Positions 1-7,779 of a stretch of DNA of 64,000 nucleotides are shown here, one piece after another (within the stretch, counting starts at the first letter, position 1; each line of letters opens with the position of its first letter). A program made the position numbers and the translations under genes. The stretch is taken from contig CAIXIJ010000045.1 in assembly GCA_903919455.1 (NCBI GenBank), positions 1-64,000 on the forward strand, in the 5' to 3' direction. Origin of the DNA: an uncultured Acidimicrobiaceae bacterium. GTDB lineage: Bacteria; Actinomycetota; Acidimicrobiia; Acidimicrobiales; Ilumatobacteraceae. Below the pieces are notes generated by a model. That model saw only the letters and a list, made by a program, of their open reading frames with translations. It was not told the origin of the DNA and searched no databases.

Positions 1-200
1 GCCAGCGCGGCGAGCGAGGTGTAGACCTCCCACGGCCCACGCGATGTGCCGTCGGGCAGGTCGTACAACAGATGATCGCCCAACCACACCGAGTCGAAGC
101 CGACTGCTTCGGCGGTACGTGTCATGGCGATCAGCTCGGGCCACGGCACGCGCCGTTCCACCTCGGGTAACTGCACACCGATCTGCATAGGTCGAGCCAT
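1..200 (-). CDS. LLM-class flavin/F420-dependent oxidoreductase, N-terminal fragment
   Basis: Only the first ~66 codons lie in the window; the rest runs off the left edge. The translation begins MARPMQIGVQLPEVE and continues through AEAVGFDSVWLGDHL, the usual opening of the luciferase-like (LLM) TIM barrel: strand 1, then the 'GFDSVW..DHL' segment of strand 2. Family members are flavin or F420-dependent monooxygenases or dehydrogenases; the substrate cannot be inferred from this fragment. An in-frame ATG at 188 (MQIGVQ) is an alternative start. A second LLM protein lies at 18626-19516. Confidence 0.85.
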   Translation of the reverse strand, partial: MARPMQIGVQLPEVERRVPWPELIAMTRTAEAVGFDSVWLGDHLLYDLPDGTSRGPWEVYTSLAAL

Positions 201-219
201 GCAGCGAGCCTAAGGGCAG

Positions 220-528
220 TCAGGCAGACGGAACGGGTTCGCGCAGCGCAGCGAGCGTGGCCCTGTAGTCGTCGGGCGCGATCTCGCCGCGGGCGAGCCG
301 CTCGGCAAGGATGGCCTCGGCCTGCGTGGTGGGTGAAGGGGTAGCCGCGGTGGACGGTGCCGAGCGTCGACGAGCGATCAACCAGACCACGAGAGCGATC
401 GCCCCACCGATCAGGGCGAGACACAACAGGAACATGACGGGGTGGAACCCCCGACCGTGCATGCCTCGTCCGAATCCACGATCTGCGGCGTTGATGAGTG
501 CGTTGTTCATGGAACGAACGGTACTCAC
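220..528 (-). CDS. Small membrane protein with C-terminal SHOCT domain
   Basis: About 102 residues. One hydrophobic helix (about residues 32-52, VMFLLCLALIGGAIALVVWL) is followed by a positive RRR stretch, a Pro/Thr/Ala linker and a C-terminal SHOCT motif (AEAILAERLARGEIAPDDY). SHOCT is a short amphipathic element found at the ends of many bacterial membrane or oligomerising proteins; it has no enzymatic role. The start is either GTG at 528 or ATG at 510; neither has a strong ribosome binding site. The gene is on the same strand as the LLM gene and 19 bases upstream of its start, so the two may be co-transcribed. Confidence 0.75.
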   Translation of the reverse strand: MSTVRSMNNALINAADRGFGRGMHGRGFHPVMFLLCLALIGGAIALVVWLIARRRSAPSTAATPSPTTQAEAILAERLARGEIAPDDYRATLAALREPVPSA

Positions 529-577
529 GGATAGTTCGCTGGTGGGCGCAGCTCCGGTGTGAGTTGGGTGTGACCGC

Positions 578-2866
578 TCAACTCAGCACGCTGCGCACTG
601 CAGCGTCGAAGTAGGGCGAAAGAAACGCCGAGGCCGTTGCGGTGATGTGGCTGTTGTCGCGGTACATCAGCACGTTGCCCACCACCGGCGGACAGTACGC
701 GTCGGTGCACATCCAGTCGCTGGTGGGAATGAAGTCGGCGTCGTACTTCGCAGCGATGTCGCGCTCCACCGCGAGGCGGCCTGGCCGTACTGCTCCCTCA
801 CGCGAGTTCATGCATTGCTGCACATTGCTGACGTTGCTCGCAAGGCAGCTCGGCACATCCGAGATCGGCGTGGCCGAGTCGCCGAGCAGCAGCACATGCT
901 TGGCCGAAGGACGAAGTGTGGACATGGTGAGGTCGAGGCCCTCCTGCCACACCGCGTCGGGGTCGCGTCCGGCGGCAGCGCCAACCTGCTTGTAGCGATA
1001 GGCCGACATGATCACCAGATCGGGCTGCAACTGACCGATCCGCTGCAGTACTGCGTCACGCCACACGGCGCAGTCGGTGCGGCTGCGGTCCTTGTCGGTG
1101 GGGATGTCGGCAGTGGGGCACGCCTTCTTCACGTGCACGATGATGCGCCATCCGTTCGCGGCACCGACCTTGTTCAACGCAGGCATCCACTGCGCGGCAT
1201 GTGAGTCGCCGAAGAGCACGACGGTGATGCTGCCGCCGGGGTCGCCGTACAGGCAGTCCTTGGGCGTGTTCACACCCACGTCGAGGATGCACCCATTGTC
1301 GTAGATCGGCGGGAGGTCGCTGCGGGCGCTGCGGAGGCTGGGCGACAGGTTGCTCGGCACCTTTGTGGTCTGCGCAGCCGATGCAAGTGTGGCTTCGTTC
1401 GCGGCGATCAATGGGGCCAACGCCGGCGGGTTGTCGTGCGACGCGTCCGCCACAGGTGCGGGTGCCGCAGTGGTCGTCGTGGAGGTGGTGGTGGAGTCGA
1501 GCACCGAGGGAAGGGAGGGTGCAACCGTCGTGGGAGCCACCGTGGCGATGGTGGGCACCACGGCCTCCACCCCGGCGTCGAGACGCGGCGGGTTGTGCAA
1601 CACCAGCGCCGCACAGGCGACTCCGATGAGCGCCACCCAACCGCCCATTACCAGGCTGCGAGCGGGTGAAGCGGCCAGCGAGCGCGAGTGCCGCACCGGG
1701 TTCTCGATGAGCTGGTAACTCACGGCAGCCAACAGCACGGCGAGCACCAACAAACCCACTCGGGCTGGCGCCGAGAGTGGGCCCCACTTGCGATCCACGA
1801 GGATGAGAATCGGGAAGTGCCAGAGGTAGATGGCATACGACCGAGCGCCCACCCACTGCAACGGTGTGGCGCGCAGCACCCGCACCGGCCCTGCCGCCAC
1901 GCCACCGGCGTTGATGATCGCCGCAGTGGCCAACACCGGAATCGCCGCGGTCCAGCCCGGGAACCGCATCGAACCGTCGAACGCCACCGCCGACACGATC
2001 ACCACGATGAGGCCGATCCAACCCAACAGTGCTCGCTGGTGCTTCGGCAAGCGCACGAGGGCCCCGCCGACGAAGGCCAAACCCGCCCCGGTGAGCAACT
2101 CCCACGTCCGCGCGGGCAGCATGAAGAACGCCCACGGCTGATCGTGTGCGGTGAACCACACGCACACCGCGAACGACACCGCCCACATGGCACCTAGCAC
2201 GATGGCAAGGCCGCGGCGGCTGATGCGCATTCGTCGAACGAGCAGCATCAGCAGGCCCGGCCACACGAAGTAGAACTGTTCCTCCACCGCAAGCGACCAA
2301 AAGTGCAGCAGCGGCGACGGCGGCAGTTGCGACGTGAGGTAGTCGGTGCCCACCGCGTAGAAGCGAATGTTGGCCACGAAGGCGCATGCGGCGAAGGCGT
2401 CGCGGGCAAGTTCGGCCTGCGACAGACCGTCGAGCGCGATTCGGCTGAACAGCAGCGTGGCCACCAGCACCAGACCCGACGCAGGAAGCAGTCGCCGAGC
2501 ACGACGTGCCCAGAAGTTGGACAGCGACACGGTGCCCGTGGTGGCAAGTTCGCGCAACAACAGCGACGTGATCAGGAAGCCGGAGAGAACGAAGAACACG
2601 TCGACACCGATGAAACCACCCGACACGCCCAGCAGGTCGGCGTGGTACAGCAGCACCAGGAGCACGGCGATGGCTCGGAGACCTTCGATATCCGACCGGA
2701 AGGAAGCACCCGGCGCAGCGTGCGACACGAGTGCCGGTGGCGGCACCTCGAGCTGCGTGCCACGCAACGTGTCGGCGCCTTCGTGGTTGTGGTTCCAGTC
2801 GGGCTTTCGCACCCACCACCAGGCGAACACCGCAACGAATGCTGCTCCGACGATCACCGTTTCCAC
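578..2866 (-). CDS. OafA/YrhL-type acyltransferase 3 with C-terminal SGNH domain
   Basis: Integral membrane O-acyltransferase of about 762 residues that probably acetylates a cell-surface polysaccharide or lipid. The N-terminal half is an Acyl_transf_3 domain: the conserved RSDIEGLRAIAVLLVLLYHA with its catalytic-type His, then GGFIGVDVFFVLSGFLIT and about ten membrane segments. A Thr/Ala/Val-rich extracytoplasmic linker (STTTSTTTTAAP) leads to an SGNH hydrolase-like domain with the Ser motif LFGDSHAAQW and a C-terminal Asp-His block (YRDNSHITATAS). This two-domain layout is that of OafA-like O-antigen or peptidoglycan acetyltransferases. I prefer the GTG at 2866, preceded by AGGG at about 12 bases, over the ATG at 2917, because the latter lies inside a strong inverted repeat. 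The target polymer is unknown. Confidence 0.9.
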   Translation of the reverse strand: METVIVGAAFVAVFAWWWVRKPDWNHNHEGADTLRGTQLEVPPPALVSHAAPGASFRSDIEGLRAIAVLLVLLYHADLLGVSGGFIGVDVFFVLSGFLITSLLLRELATTGTVSLSNFWARRARRLLPASGLVLVATLLFSRIALDGLSQAELARDAFAACAFVANIRFYAVGTDYLTSQLPPSPLLHFWSLAVEEQFYFVWPGLLMLLVRRMRISRRGLAIVLGAMWAVSFAVCVWFTAHDQPWAFFMLPARTWELLTGAGLAFVGGALVRLPKHQRALLGWIGLIVVIVSAVAFDGSMRFPGWTAAIPVLATAAIINAGGVAAGPVRVLRATPLQWVGARSYAIYLWHFPILILVDRKWGPLSAPARVGLLVLAVLLAAVSYQLIENPVRHSRSLAASPARSLVMGGWVALIGVACAALVLHNPPRLDAGVEAVVPTIATVAPTTVAPSLPSVLDSTTTSTTTTAAPAPVADASHDNPPALAPLIAANEATLASAAQTTKVPSNLSPSLRSARSDLPPIYDNGCILDVGVNTPKDCLYGDPGGSITVVLFGDSHAAQWMPALNKVGAANGWRIIVHVKKACPTADIPTDKDRSRTDCAVWRDAVLQRIGQLQPDLVIMSAYRYKQVGAAAGRDPDAVWQEGLDLTMSTLRPSAKHVLLLGDSATPISDVPSCLASNVSNVQQCMNSREGAVRPGRLAVERDIAAKYDADFIPTSDWMCTDAYCPPVVGNVLMYRDNSHITATASAFLSPYFDAAVRSVLS

Positions 2867-2905
2867 GGGTGGCGACCCTAGTCCGGCATTGCGTGGAAAA
2901 CGTCG

Positions 2906-2955
2906 AACGTCCGGCACGTGCCGGGGAGCGAGAGCCCCGGCGCGTACCGGACGTT
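2906..2955 (-). terminator. Nested inverted repeat, probable terminator of the copper-oxidase pair
   Basis: An outer 9-bp repeat (AACGTCCGG at 2906-2914 with CCGGACGTT at 2947-2955) encloses an inner 7-bp GC stem (GCCGGGG at 2920-2926 with CCCCGGC at 2935-2941). On the minus strand it is followed within a few bases by TTTT (2897-2900). It lies between the stop of the 4-TM membrane gene and the acyltransferase, so it probably ends the oxidase/membrane-protein transcript. A smaller hairpin (2975-2980 with 2988-2993) sits over the stop codon. Confidence 0.6.
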
Positions 2956-2990
2956 GTCAGTGGAAGTGGATGCTTGACGGCGAGAGCCCG

Positions 2991-3665
2991 TCAGGCCACC
3001 GCCTCGGCCAGAACCGGCATCCGCTGGGTACCGACAGCTGCAGCCCGCCGCTGCTTCGCCGGCATCCAGAGACGTCCGCCCCGGATGGCCACCGCCCACA
3101 GCACGAGTGCTGTGTTCGAGATCAGCAGCACGATGCTGGTGATACCGAGCCCTTTCATGTGCCCCGCCAATGTGGCGTGCTGCGCCTGACAGGTCATGTC
3201 GCACGCTCCCTTGCCACCCACCAGCACGGGAGTGCCGTTCTGGATCAGATAGGTGGGGTGCCGGAGGTGCTCCGACACCTGCAGCAGCTTGAGCTGCAGG
3301 TAGTAGTCGTAACCCGACGACGCCGCGTTCACGAGGATGCCGACCACCGTGACAAACCCGATGACGATCGCCAACGTCGCGGCCATCTTCACCCAACTCT
3401 TCTTGTCGCCGACCAGTTTCTTCGCGGTGTACATGGCACCGACGACAGCGAGGACGAAGACCGGGAAGATGATGATCGAATCTCGAATCCACCGCTGGAA
3501 CGGAGGAGTGAGTCGCTCGATGGCGCCAACCGCGCCGCCCAGCGTGATCATCACGAAGATGCTTGCCAGCGCTGCCAGTGCAGCGGTGAGGACCACCGTG
3601 GTCCAGCTCAGCTGCAGATTGCGCAGTGAGCCGGCCACCCGGTCGCGTGAGGTGCGAATGCTCAT
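2991..3665 (-). CDS. Four-helix membrane protein with His/Cys/Met-rich loop, paired with multicopper oxidase
   Basis: I do not recognise the family. About 224 residues with four predicted membrane helices (near residues 22-45, 65-85, 92-115 and 178-198). The loop between helices 3 and 4 carries GACDMTCQAQHATLAGHMKG, a cluster of two Cys, two His and two Met that could bind copper or form a disulfide. The gene begins 10 bases after the multicopper oxidase stop, and GAGG precedes the ATG at 3665 by 8 bases, so the two are probably co-transcribed. A role in copper delivery, electron transfer or membrane anchoring for the oxidase is inference from context only. An ATG at 3671 is a less likely start because GAGG lies too close to it. 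Confidence 0.75.
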   Translation of the reverse strand: MSIRTSRDRVAGSLRNLQLSWTTVVLTAALAALASIFVMITLGGAVGAIERLTPPFQRWIRDSIIIFPVFVLAVVGAMYTAKKLVGDKKSWVKMAATLAIVIGFVTVVGILVNAASSGYDYYLQLKLLQVSEHLRHPTYLIQNGTPVLVGGKGACDMTCQAQHATLAGHMKGLGITSIVLLISNTALVLWAVAIRGGRLWMPAKQRRAAAVGTQRMPVLAEAVA

Positions 3666-3675
3666 GATCATGGCC

Positions 3676-5871
3676 TCAGGCCGTGATTTCCCAGCCGAAC
3701 ATCATGGCGTGGTCCTCGTGGGCCAGGTTGTGGCAGTGCGCCACGTACTGACCGACGAAGTCGCGGAAGCCACGGTAGATCAGCACCGATTCGCCCGGGT
3801 CGAGAGCGACGAGGTCTTCCTTCGACATGTCGTCCGGGTGAGCAGCGTTGCCGCCATTCATGGTGACCACACCATTGCGCGTGAGCGTGCGGTGCTCTTC
3901 CATGTGGAGGTGCATCGGGTGCACCCAGCCGCCGCCGCCGTTGCGAATCTCCCAGACAGCGAAACTGCCCACCTTCTGTTGCGCCAGCGGCGACTTGCCC
4001 GCCGGGTTCTTCATGCTGGTGGCCGGCTTGGTGGGATCGAACAGCGTGCCGTTGATCAGCCACTCGACCTCGCCGCCGGCGCTACCGCGCTGGAGCTCGA
4101 AGATCTTGCGGTCGGCAACCATGCTCTGCCAGTTCGCCGGCACCGGGGGAAGCTCGGCCATCTGGCCGGTCGGGATGAGGCTGTCGTCCGGAGCGGTGTC
4201 GCCGATGACGATCTTCATCATCGGGATCTTGTAGTTCGGGTCCGAGCCGAAGCGGCTCGAGTTCGACCACATGCGACCGTCAGGCATCTTCATGATGTTG
4301 GTGAGGTAGATCACGTCACCCTTGGTGGTGGGCGTGCCGTCCTGGTACTTCGTGAAGTCCACGATGAACTCACGACGCTTGGCCGGCCACAACTCGAACG
4401 AGTCGCGGGTGATGGCGAAGGGCAGGATGCCACCGTCGGCGGCGATCTCGGTGAACTTCATGCACTGCTGGCCGTCCGGGATGCGGTACTGACCCTGCAG
4501 TTCGTTGCCGGTGTAGCCGAGCGACACAGCCGACTTCGGACCCTGCGTCGAGCTCATGAGCTTGAACTCGTAGATACGAGCGATCGAGCAGTCGAGGAAG
4601 CGCAGCCGGTACTTGCGGCGCTTCACGTTCAGCACCGGGTAGGCCGTGCCATTCACGGTCATGATGTCGCCGACGAAACCGTGGTTCGGGAAGTGCTTGT
4701 AGAAGGTCTTGCCCCACCATTCGGGGTGCTTCTTCGGGTTCTTGGCGTCGGGGAACTCGCCCAGGCTGTCGTGGATGTCCTGGTGGATGGTGGTGCCATC
4801 GTCGAGGCGAGCGTCGAAGAACGCCAACGGGATGTCGTAGGCCACGTCGAACGAGCCGTCGGGGTTGTTGGTGCGCACGCCCGGCAGACGCAGACCCTGG
4901 CGCTCGTCGCCCATGTCGCGGCCGTTCTTCGGGTCGTAGATCGGGTAGAGGCCGACCAGGCCCTTGTAGACGTTCGAACCGGTGTGGTCCATGCGGTGGT
5001 CGTGGAACCAGAAGAAGGTCTGCTTCTCACGGTCGTCGCCGCCGGCCGGCCAGTTCAGGTACAGGTGGTCCACCCACTGTCCGGGCACGTAACCGTGCGA
5101 CTTCGGGCCGGCGTTCATCGAGAAGTGCGGGTTGCCGTCGCTCTCGGGGGCCGTGTGAGCGTTGTGCAGGTGGATGAGGGCCGACCAGTCCGGTGCGCCG
5201 AAGTCTTGGCGGTCGAGGTTCAGGGGGTTCTGGTCGAGTTCGTTCTTGAAGCGAATGAGGCACGGCTTGCCGTACTCGGCGTTGATCATCGGGCCGGGGA
5301 ACTGGCCGTTGAAGCCGTAGATGGTGCTCAGCGGCAGGGTACGCACCGTGCCGGCCGGGTAGGTGACGCCGTTGGCGTCGAACGAGATCGTGGGCTTGCC
5401 GAGGCTGTTGATCGGCATCACCTTGGAGGAGGTGAACGAGTGGCCGCGCACCTGCATCTTCAACTCGTACACGACGGGATCCGGGGAACCGACGTCGCTG
5501 CTCCACTTCTGGTGCCGCACGTTGCCGAGCGAGTTCTGCTGGCCGAGGCCCGGCCCGGGCGTCTGCGCCCACGACTTGTAGGTGAGCGACTGCACCGGCG
5601 CCAGCGCCTTCGGGATCGGCAGAAGATCGTTGAAGGGCGACAGGATCAGCGGGCTCGTGGGGAAGGCCTCGGTGTACACGGCACCGGCGAGGGCGATGGA
5701 CGCATCCTCGAAGACGCCGTCCTTCGACATCAGGCCCTTCTTCTTCAGATCCGGCACCACTGCGGAGGCGCCTGCGCCAATGGCCACGGCTGCGGCACCG
5801 GCGGCGCCGAGCTGCAGCAGCGTCCGCCGCTTGATGGTGTGGTTTTCGGTTTCGATCTCTACGTCGGACAT
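3676..5871 (-). CDS. Tat-exported multicopper oxidase (CotA/bilirubin-oxidase-like)
   Basis: 731 residues. The N-terminus has a twin-arginine signal (KRRTLLQLGAAGAAAVAIG, residues 14-32), so the folded, copper-loaded enzyme is probably exported by Tat. All copper ligands are present: HLHN (H234, H236), FHDH (H290, H292), HPMHLH (H651, H654, H656) and the AHCHNLAHEDHAMM block (H712, C713, H714, H718, with M723 as likely type-1 axial ligand). These define a type-1 copper plus a trinuclear cluster that couples four one-electron substrate oxidations to reduction of O2 to water. It is longer than CotA (~510 residues), and includes inserted loops around residues 310-400. The ATG is preceded by AGAGAGAAGGGG, a good ribosome binding site. 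Substrate (phenolics, metal ions, bilirubin) is not determined. Confidence 0.93.
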   Translation of the reverse strand: MSDVEIETENHTIKRRTLLQLGAAGAAAVAIGAGASAVVPDLKKKGLMSKDGVFEDASIALAGAVYTEAFPTSPLILSPFNDLLPIPKALAPVQSLTYKSWAQTPGPGLGQQNSLGNVRHQKWSSDVGSPDPVVYELKMQVRGHSFTSSKVMPINSLGKPTISFDANGVTYPAGTVRTLPLSTIYGFNGQFPGPMINAEYGKPCLIRFKNELDQNPLNLDRQDFGAPDWSALIHLHNAHTAPESDGNPHFSMNAGPKSHGYVPGQWVDHLYLNWPAGGDDREKQTFFWFHDHRMDHTGSNVYKGLVGLYPIYDPKNGRDMGDERQGLRLPGVRTNNPDGSFDVAYDIPLAFFDARLDDGTTIHQDIHDSLGEFPDAKNPKKHPEWWGKTFYKHFPNHGFVGDIMTVNGTAYPVLNVKRRKYRLRFLDCSIARIYEFKLMSSTQGPKSAVSLGYTGNELQGQYRIPDGQQCMKFTEIAADGGILPFAITRDSFELWPAKRREFIVDFTKYQDGTPTTKGDVIYLTNIMKMPDGRMWSNSSRFGSDPNYKIPMMKIVIGDTAPDDSLIPTGQMAELPPVPANWQSMVADRKIFELQRGSAGGEVEWLINGTLFDPTKPATSMKNPAGKSPLAQQKVGSFAVWEIRNGGGGWVHPMHLHMEEHRTLTRNGVVTMNGGNAAHPDDMSKEDLVALDPGESVLIYRGFRDFVGQYVAHCHNLAHEDHAMMFGWEITA

Positions 5872-5978
5872 TGGTTCGTCCCCTTCTCTCTGACTGGCGG
5901 TGGTTGGGGCCTCGTTCCGGTCGTCTGCGGGGAGTCAGACTGGCGTGTCGGCAGGAGCAGCATCGCTACGGCACCTTT

Positions 5979-5997
5979 GGAAAACCTTCGGAAAACC
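5979..5997 (+). repeat. Two GGAAAACC direct repeats 11 bp apart
   Basis: GGAAAACC occurs at 5979-5986 and 5990-5997, an 11-bp period that places both copies on one helical face. They are 108-118 bp upstream of the oxidase start. This geometry suits a dimeric or tandem-binding regulator; the identity of such a regulator is unknown. Confidence 0.5.
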
Positions 5998-6133
5998 CTT
6001 TGCTTCACAACAAATATGAGAAGGTTCTCGGAAGAAAGGACGCCGAACACCCTCAAAAGGGGTCTGTTCGCCGTTTTCGGTGAGGAGAACCACACCTTGC
6101 GTGAGATTTTGAGGCGATTTGGCCTACTCTGTA

Positions 6134-6145
6134 GGTCGTACGACC
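6134..6145. promoter_or_regulatory. Perfect 12-bp palindrome GGTCGTACGACC
   Basis: GGTCGTACGACC is fully self-complementary. It is flanked by further imperfect complementarity (ACTCTGTAG upstream against CTACAAAGAGT downstream, with a 2-base bulge), so it can be read either as a dimeric operator in DNA or as a stem-loop in RNA. It lies between the CapA stop (6177) and the oxidase promoter region. Confidence 0.4.
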
Positions 6146-6176
6146 CAACTCACTACAAAGAGTGCTGGACGGCCGC

Positions 6177-7301
6177 TCAGCGGTCGATTGCGACGACGAA
6201 CGGGCCAAGAACAGCAGATGTTCGAGCCCAGCTGGCCTCGAACACGGGCCATTCGGCCGTCAACGATGCATCAGCAAGTGCCACCGGTAGCAGTCGCACT
6301 CGGCCAGCCGCCGCGTCGTACCAGGTAGGCCTCACCACAGGCGCAGCAGAGTGCACGGTGCCATCGTCAGCCACGGTGAAGGTGACGGTCGCTACGGCGC
6401 CGTCGTAGGTGTCCGGGTGCTCGGAGCCCTGGTTCGCGACCAGATTGCCCAGGCTCAGCAGGGCGAACTTGCCGTTCGACTCCACGATCGGTTGCAGCAC
6501 ATGCGGGCCCGTACCCACCAGCAGGTCGATGTCGGACGACGCCAACAACTGCTGGGCGAGCGCTCGCTGTTGATCGTTGCCAGCGATGTCGTATTCATCA
6601 CCCCAGTGCAGGCTGATCACCACGAGGTCTGCGCCAGCAGATTTGGCAGCGCGGGCGTCGGCGAGGATGGTGTTGGGCTCGATGACGTTGGCCATCCATG
6701 GCTGCGCCGGCGCAGTGCCATTGAAGCCCCAGGTATACGACAGGTGCGCTACGTCGAGGCCCTGCACGGTCACTGTCGGAATCCGTGCAGCTTCCTTCGG
6801 GGTGCGTGCGGTACCGCTGTGGCCCACGCCGGCGGCATCGAGGGCATTGAGCGTGGCCGCAATCCCCTTAGTGCCCTTGTCGTTGGCGTGATTCGACGCG
6901 GTGGAGCACCGATCCCAGCCGCCCGCCCGGATACCCGCGGCGATCTCGGAAGGGATGCCGAACTCCGGATAGCCGCTAAGGGCTGCGCCAGCGGGGGCCA
7001 CCGGCACCTCGAGGTGGCAGATCGCCAGATCTGCGGCACCGAGCAGCGGTGCGAGGTCGGCGAACATCGGCGCGAAGTCGTAGTCGTCGCCAGTGCGGGC
7101 GTGTGCCACCACCGACGGGTGCGGGAGGATCTCACCGGTGGCCATCACGGTGATCGAGCGGCCTGGCTGGCCCTCGCTCGCGTCGGCGGTACGGGCGCTG
7201 GAGGAACCCGGCTGCAGCAGCGGGGCTATGGCTGCGGCAATGGCAAAGACCGCTCCGGCCAGCCACAAACGGGCACTCGGTCGCCTTGACCGTTCCACCA
7301 T
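6177..7301 (-). CDS. CapA-family (PGA_cap) metallophosphoesterase-like protein
   Basis: 374 residues from the ATG at 7301. A short signal or anchor segment (about residues 10-28, LWLAGAVFAIAAAIAPLL) precedes a CapA/PGA_cap domain of calcineurin-like fold: MATGEILPHPSVV, DLAICHLEVPVAP, CSTASNHANDKG, VVISLHWGDEY and LVGTGPHVLQPI are the usual metal-site blocks in order. Family members are linked to poly-gamma-glutamate capsule synthesis, but many actinobacterial members lie outside any capsule operon, as here. The frame stays open upstream through the tRNA, so the longer reading is rejected. A paralogue lies at 46245-47402. Confidence 0.85.
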   Translation of the reverse strand: MVERSRRPSARLWLAGAVFAIAAAIAPLLQPGSSSARTADASEGQPGRSITVMATGEILPHPSVVAHARTGDDYDFAPMFADLAPLLGAADLAICHLEVPVAPAGAALSGYPEFGIPSEIAAGIRAGGWDRCSTASNHANDKGTKGIAATLNALDAAGVGHSGTARTPKEAARIPTVTVQGLDVAHLSYTWGFNGTAPAQPWMANVIEPNTILADARAAKSAGADLVVISLHWGDEYDIAGNDQQRALAQQLLASSDIDLLVGTGPHVLQPIVESNGKFALLSLGNLVANQGSEHPDTYDGAVATVTFTVADDGTVHSAAPVVRPTWYDAAAGRVRLLPVALADASLTAEWPVFEASWARTSAVLGPFVVAIDR

Positions 7302-7359
7302 GTGCACCAGTATGTATCGAACACACGCGCGATGGGTGGATGCTGCGTCACGCACCGCG

Positions 7360-7395
7360 CGAAAAGCACAAAGACCAGGGCACGAAGCCCTGGTC
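7360..7395 (-). terminator. Rho-independent terminator downstream of tRNA-Leu
   Basis: On the minus strand a perfect 9-bp stem (GACCAGGGC at 7373-7381 with GCCCTGGTC at 7387-7395) and 5-base loop begin 3 bases after the encoded CCA. It is followed by CTTTGTGCTTTT. Its position and T-rich tail identify it as the terminator of the tRNA, and perhaps of secG. Confidence 0.85.
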
Positions 7396-7397
7396 AG

Positions 7398-7484
7398 TGG
7401 TGTCGAAGGGGGGACTTGAACCCCCACGAACTTACGTTCACTAGCCCCTCAAGCTAGCGCGTCTGCCTATTCCGCCACTTCGAC
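7398..7484 (-). tRNA. tRNA-Leu (anticodon GAG), CCA encoded
   Basis: 87 bases with a type-II (long variable arm) cloverleaf. The acceptor GTCGAAG pairs with CTTCGAC, followed by discriminator A and an encoded CCA. The anticodon stem CTAGC/GCTAG is perfect around the loop TTGAGGG, giving anticodon GAG (reads CUC/CUU). The variable arm is GTGAACGTAAGTTCGT and the T arm is GGGGGTTCAAGTCCCCC. secG is 30 bases upstream on the same strand, and a terminator follows at once. tRNA-Leu next to secG is a common bacterial arrangement. Confidence 0.97.
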
Positions 7485-7514
7485 GTGGTGAAGCAACAAC
7501 CTACCGTTACGCGG

Positions 7515-7754
7515 TCAGCGCACCAACAGGAAACTCAACGCCACAACCGTGCCGATCCACACGATGCCGAGCACCGTGGTGATACGGGTGAGGTTGCGCT
7601 CGGCAGCGGTGCTACCGAGGGCCGTCGAGCCAGCGCCACCGAACATGTCGCTCAGACCGCCACCGCGACCGCTGTGCATGAGCACACCAGCCACCATGCC
7701 GAACAGCGACAGGATGTTGACGATGATGGTGAGGTACATGATGAAATCGCGCAC
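7515..7754 (-). CDS. secG: Preprotein translocase subunit SecG
   Basis: 79 residues from a GTG at 7754 (VRDFIMYLTII), which is preceded by AGGA at about 10 bases; the ATG at 7739 would give 74 residues. Two membrane helices (about residues 5-25 and 57-77) flank the conserved cytoplasmic loop HSGRGGGLSDMFGGAGS, the SecG signature. The protein assists SecY/SecE in preprotein translocation. secG normally follows tpiA in the gap-pgk-tpiA-secG cluster. Here an entire ABC transporter operon separates it from tpiA. Confidence 0.93.
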   Translation of the reverse strand: MRDFIMYLTIIVNILSLFGMVAGVLMHSGRGGGLSDMFGGAGSTALGSTAAERNLTRITTVLGIVWIGTVVALSFLLVR

Positions 7755-7779
7755 GGTGCGGAATCCTATCGGTGGAAGG

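Larger units (their letters stand above)
5872..6176 (-). promoter_or_regulatory. Upstream region of the multicopper oxidase gene
   Basis: This 305-base gap between CapA and the oxidase contains no convincing gene. It is more AT-rich than its surroundings around 5975-6070. It holds two GGAAAACC direct repeats and a 12-bp perfect palindrome (both listed separately), which makes it the likely control region of the oxidase. I could not fix a -35/-10 pair with confidence. Confidence 0.5.

Noticed and set aside
3337-6408. Very long plus-strand open frame (over 1,000 codons) across the multicopper oxidase
   Set aside because: It is a shadow frame of the oxidase, which carries all copper motifs; the plus-strand translation is Val/Arg/His-biased with no domain.
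7302-7427. N-terminal extension of the CapA-like gene to 7427
   Set aside because: It would run through the tRNA-Leu 3' end and its terminator; the ATG at 7301 gives a normal signal segment.
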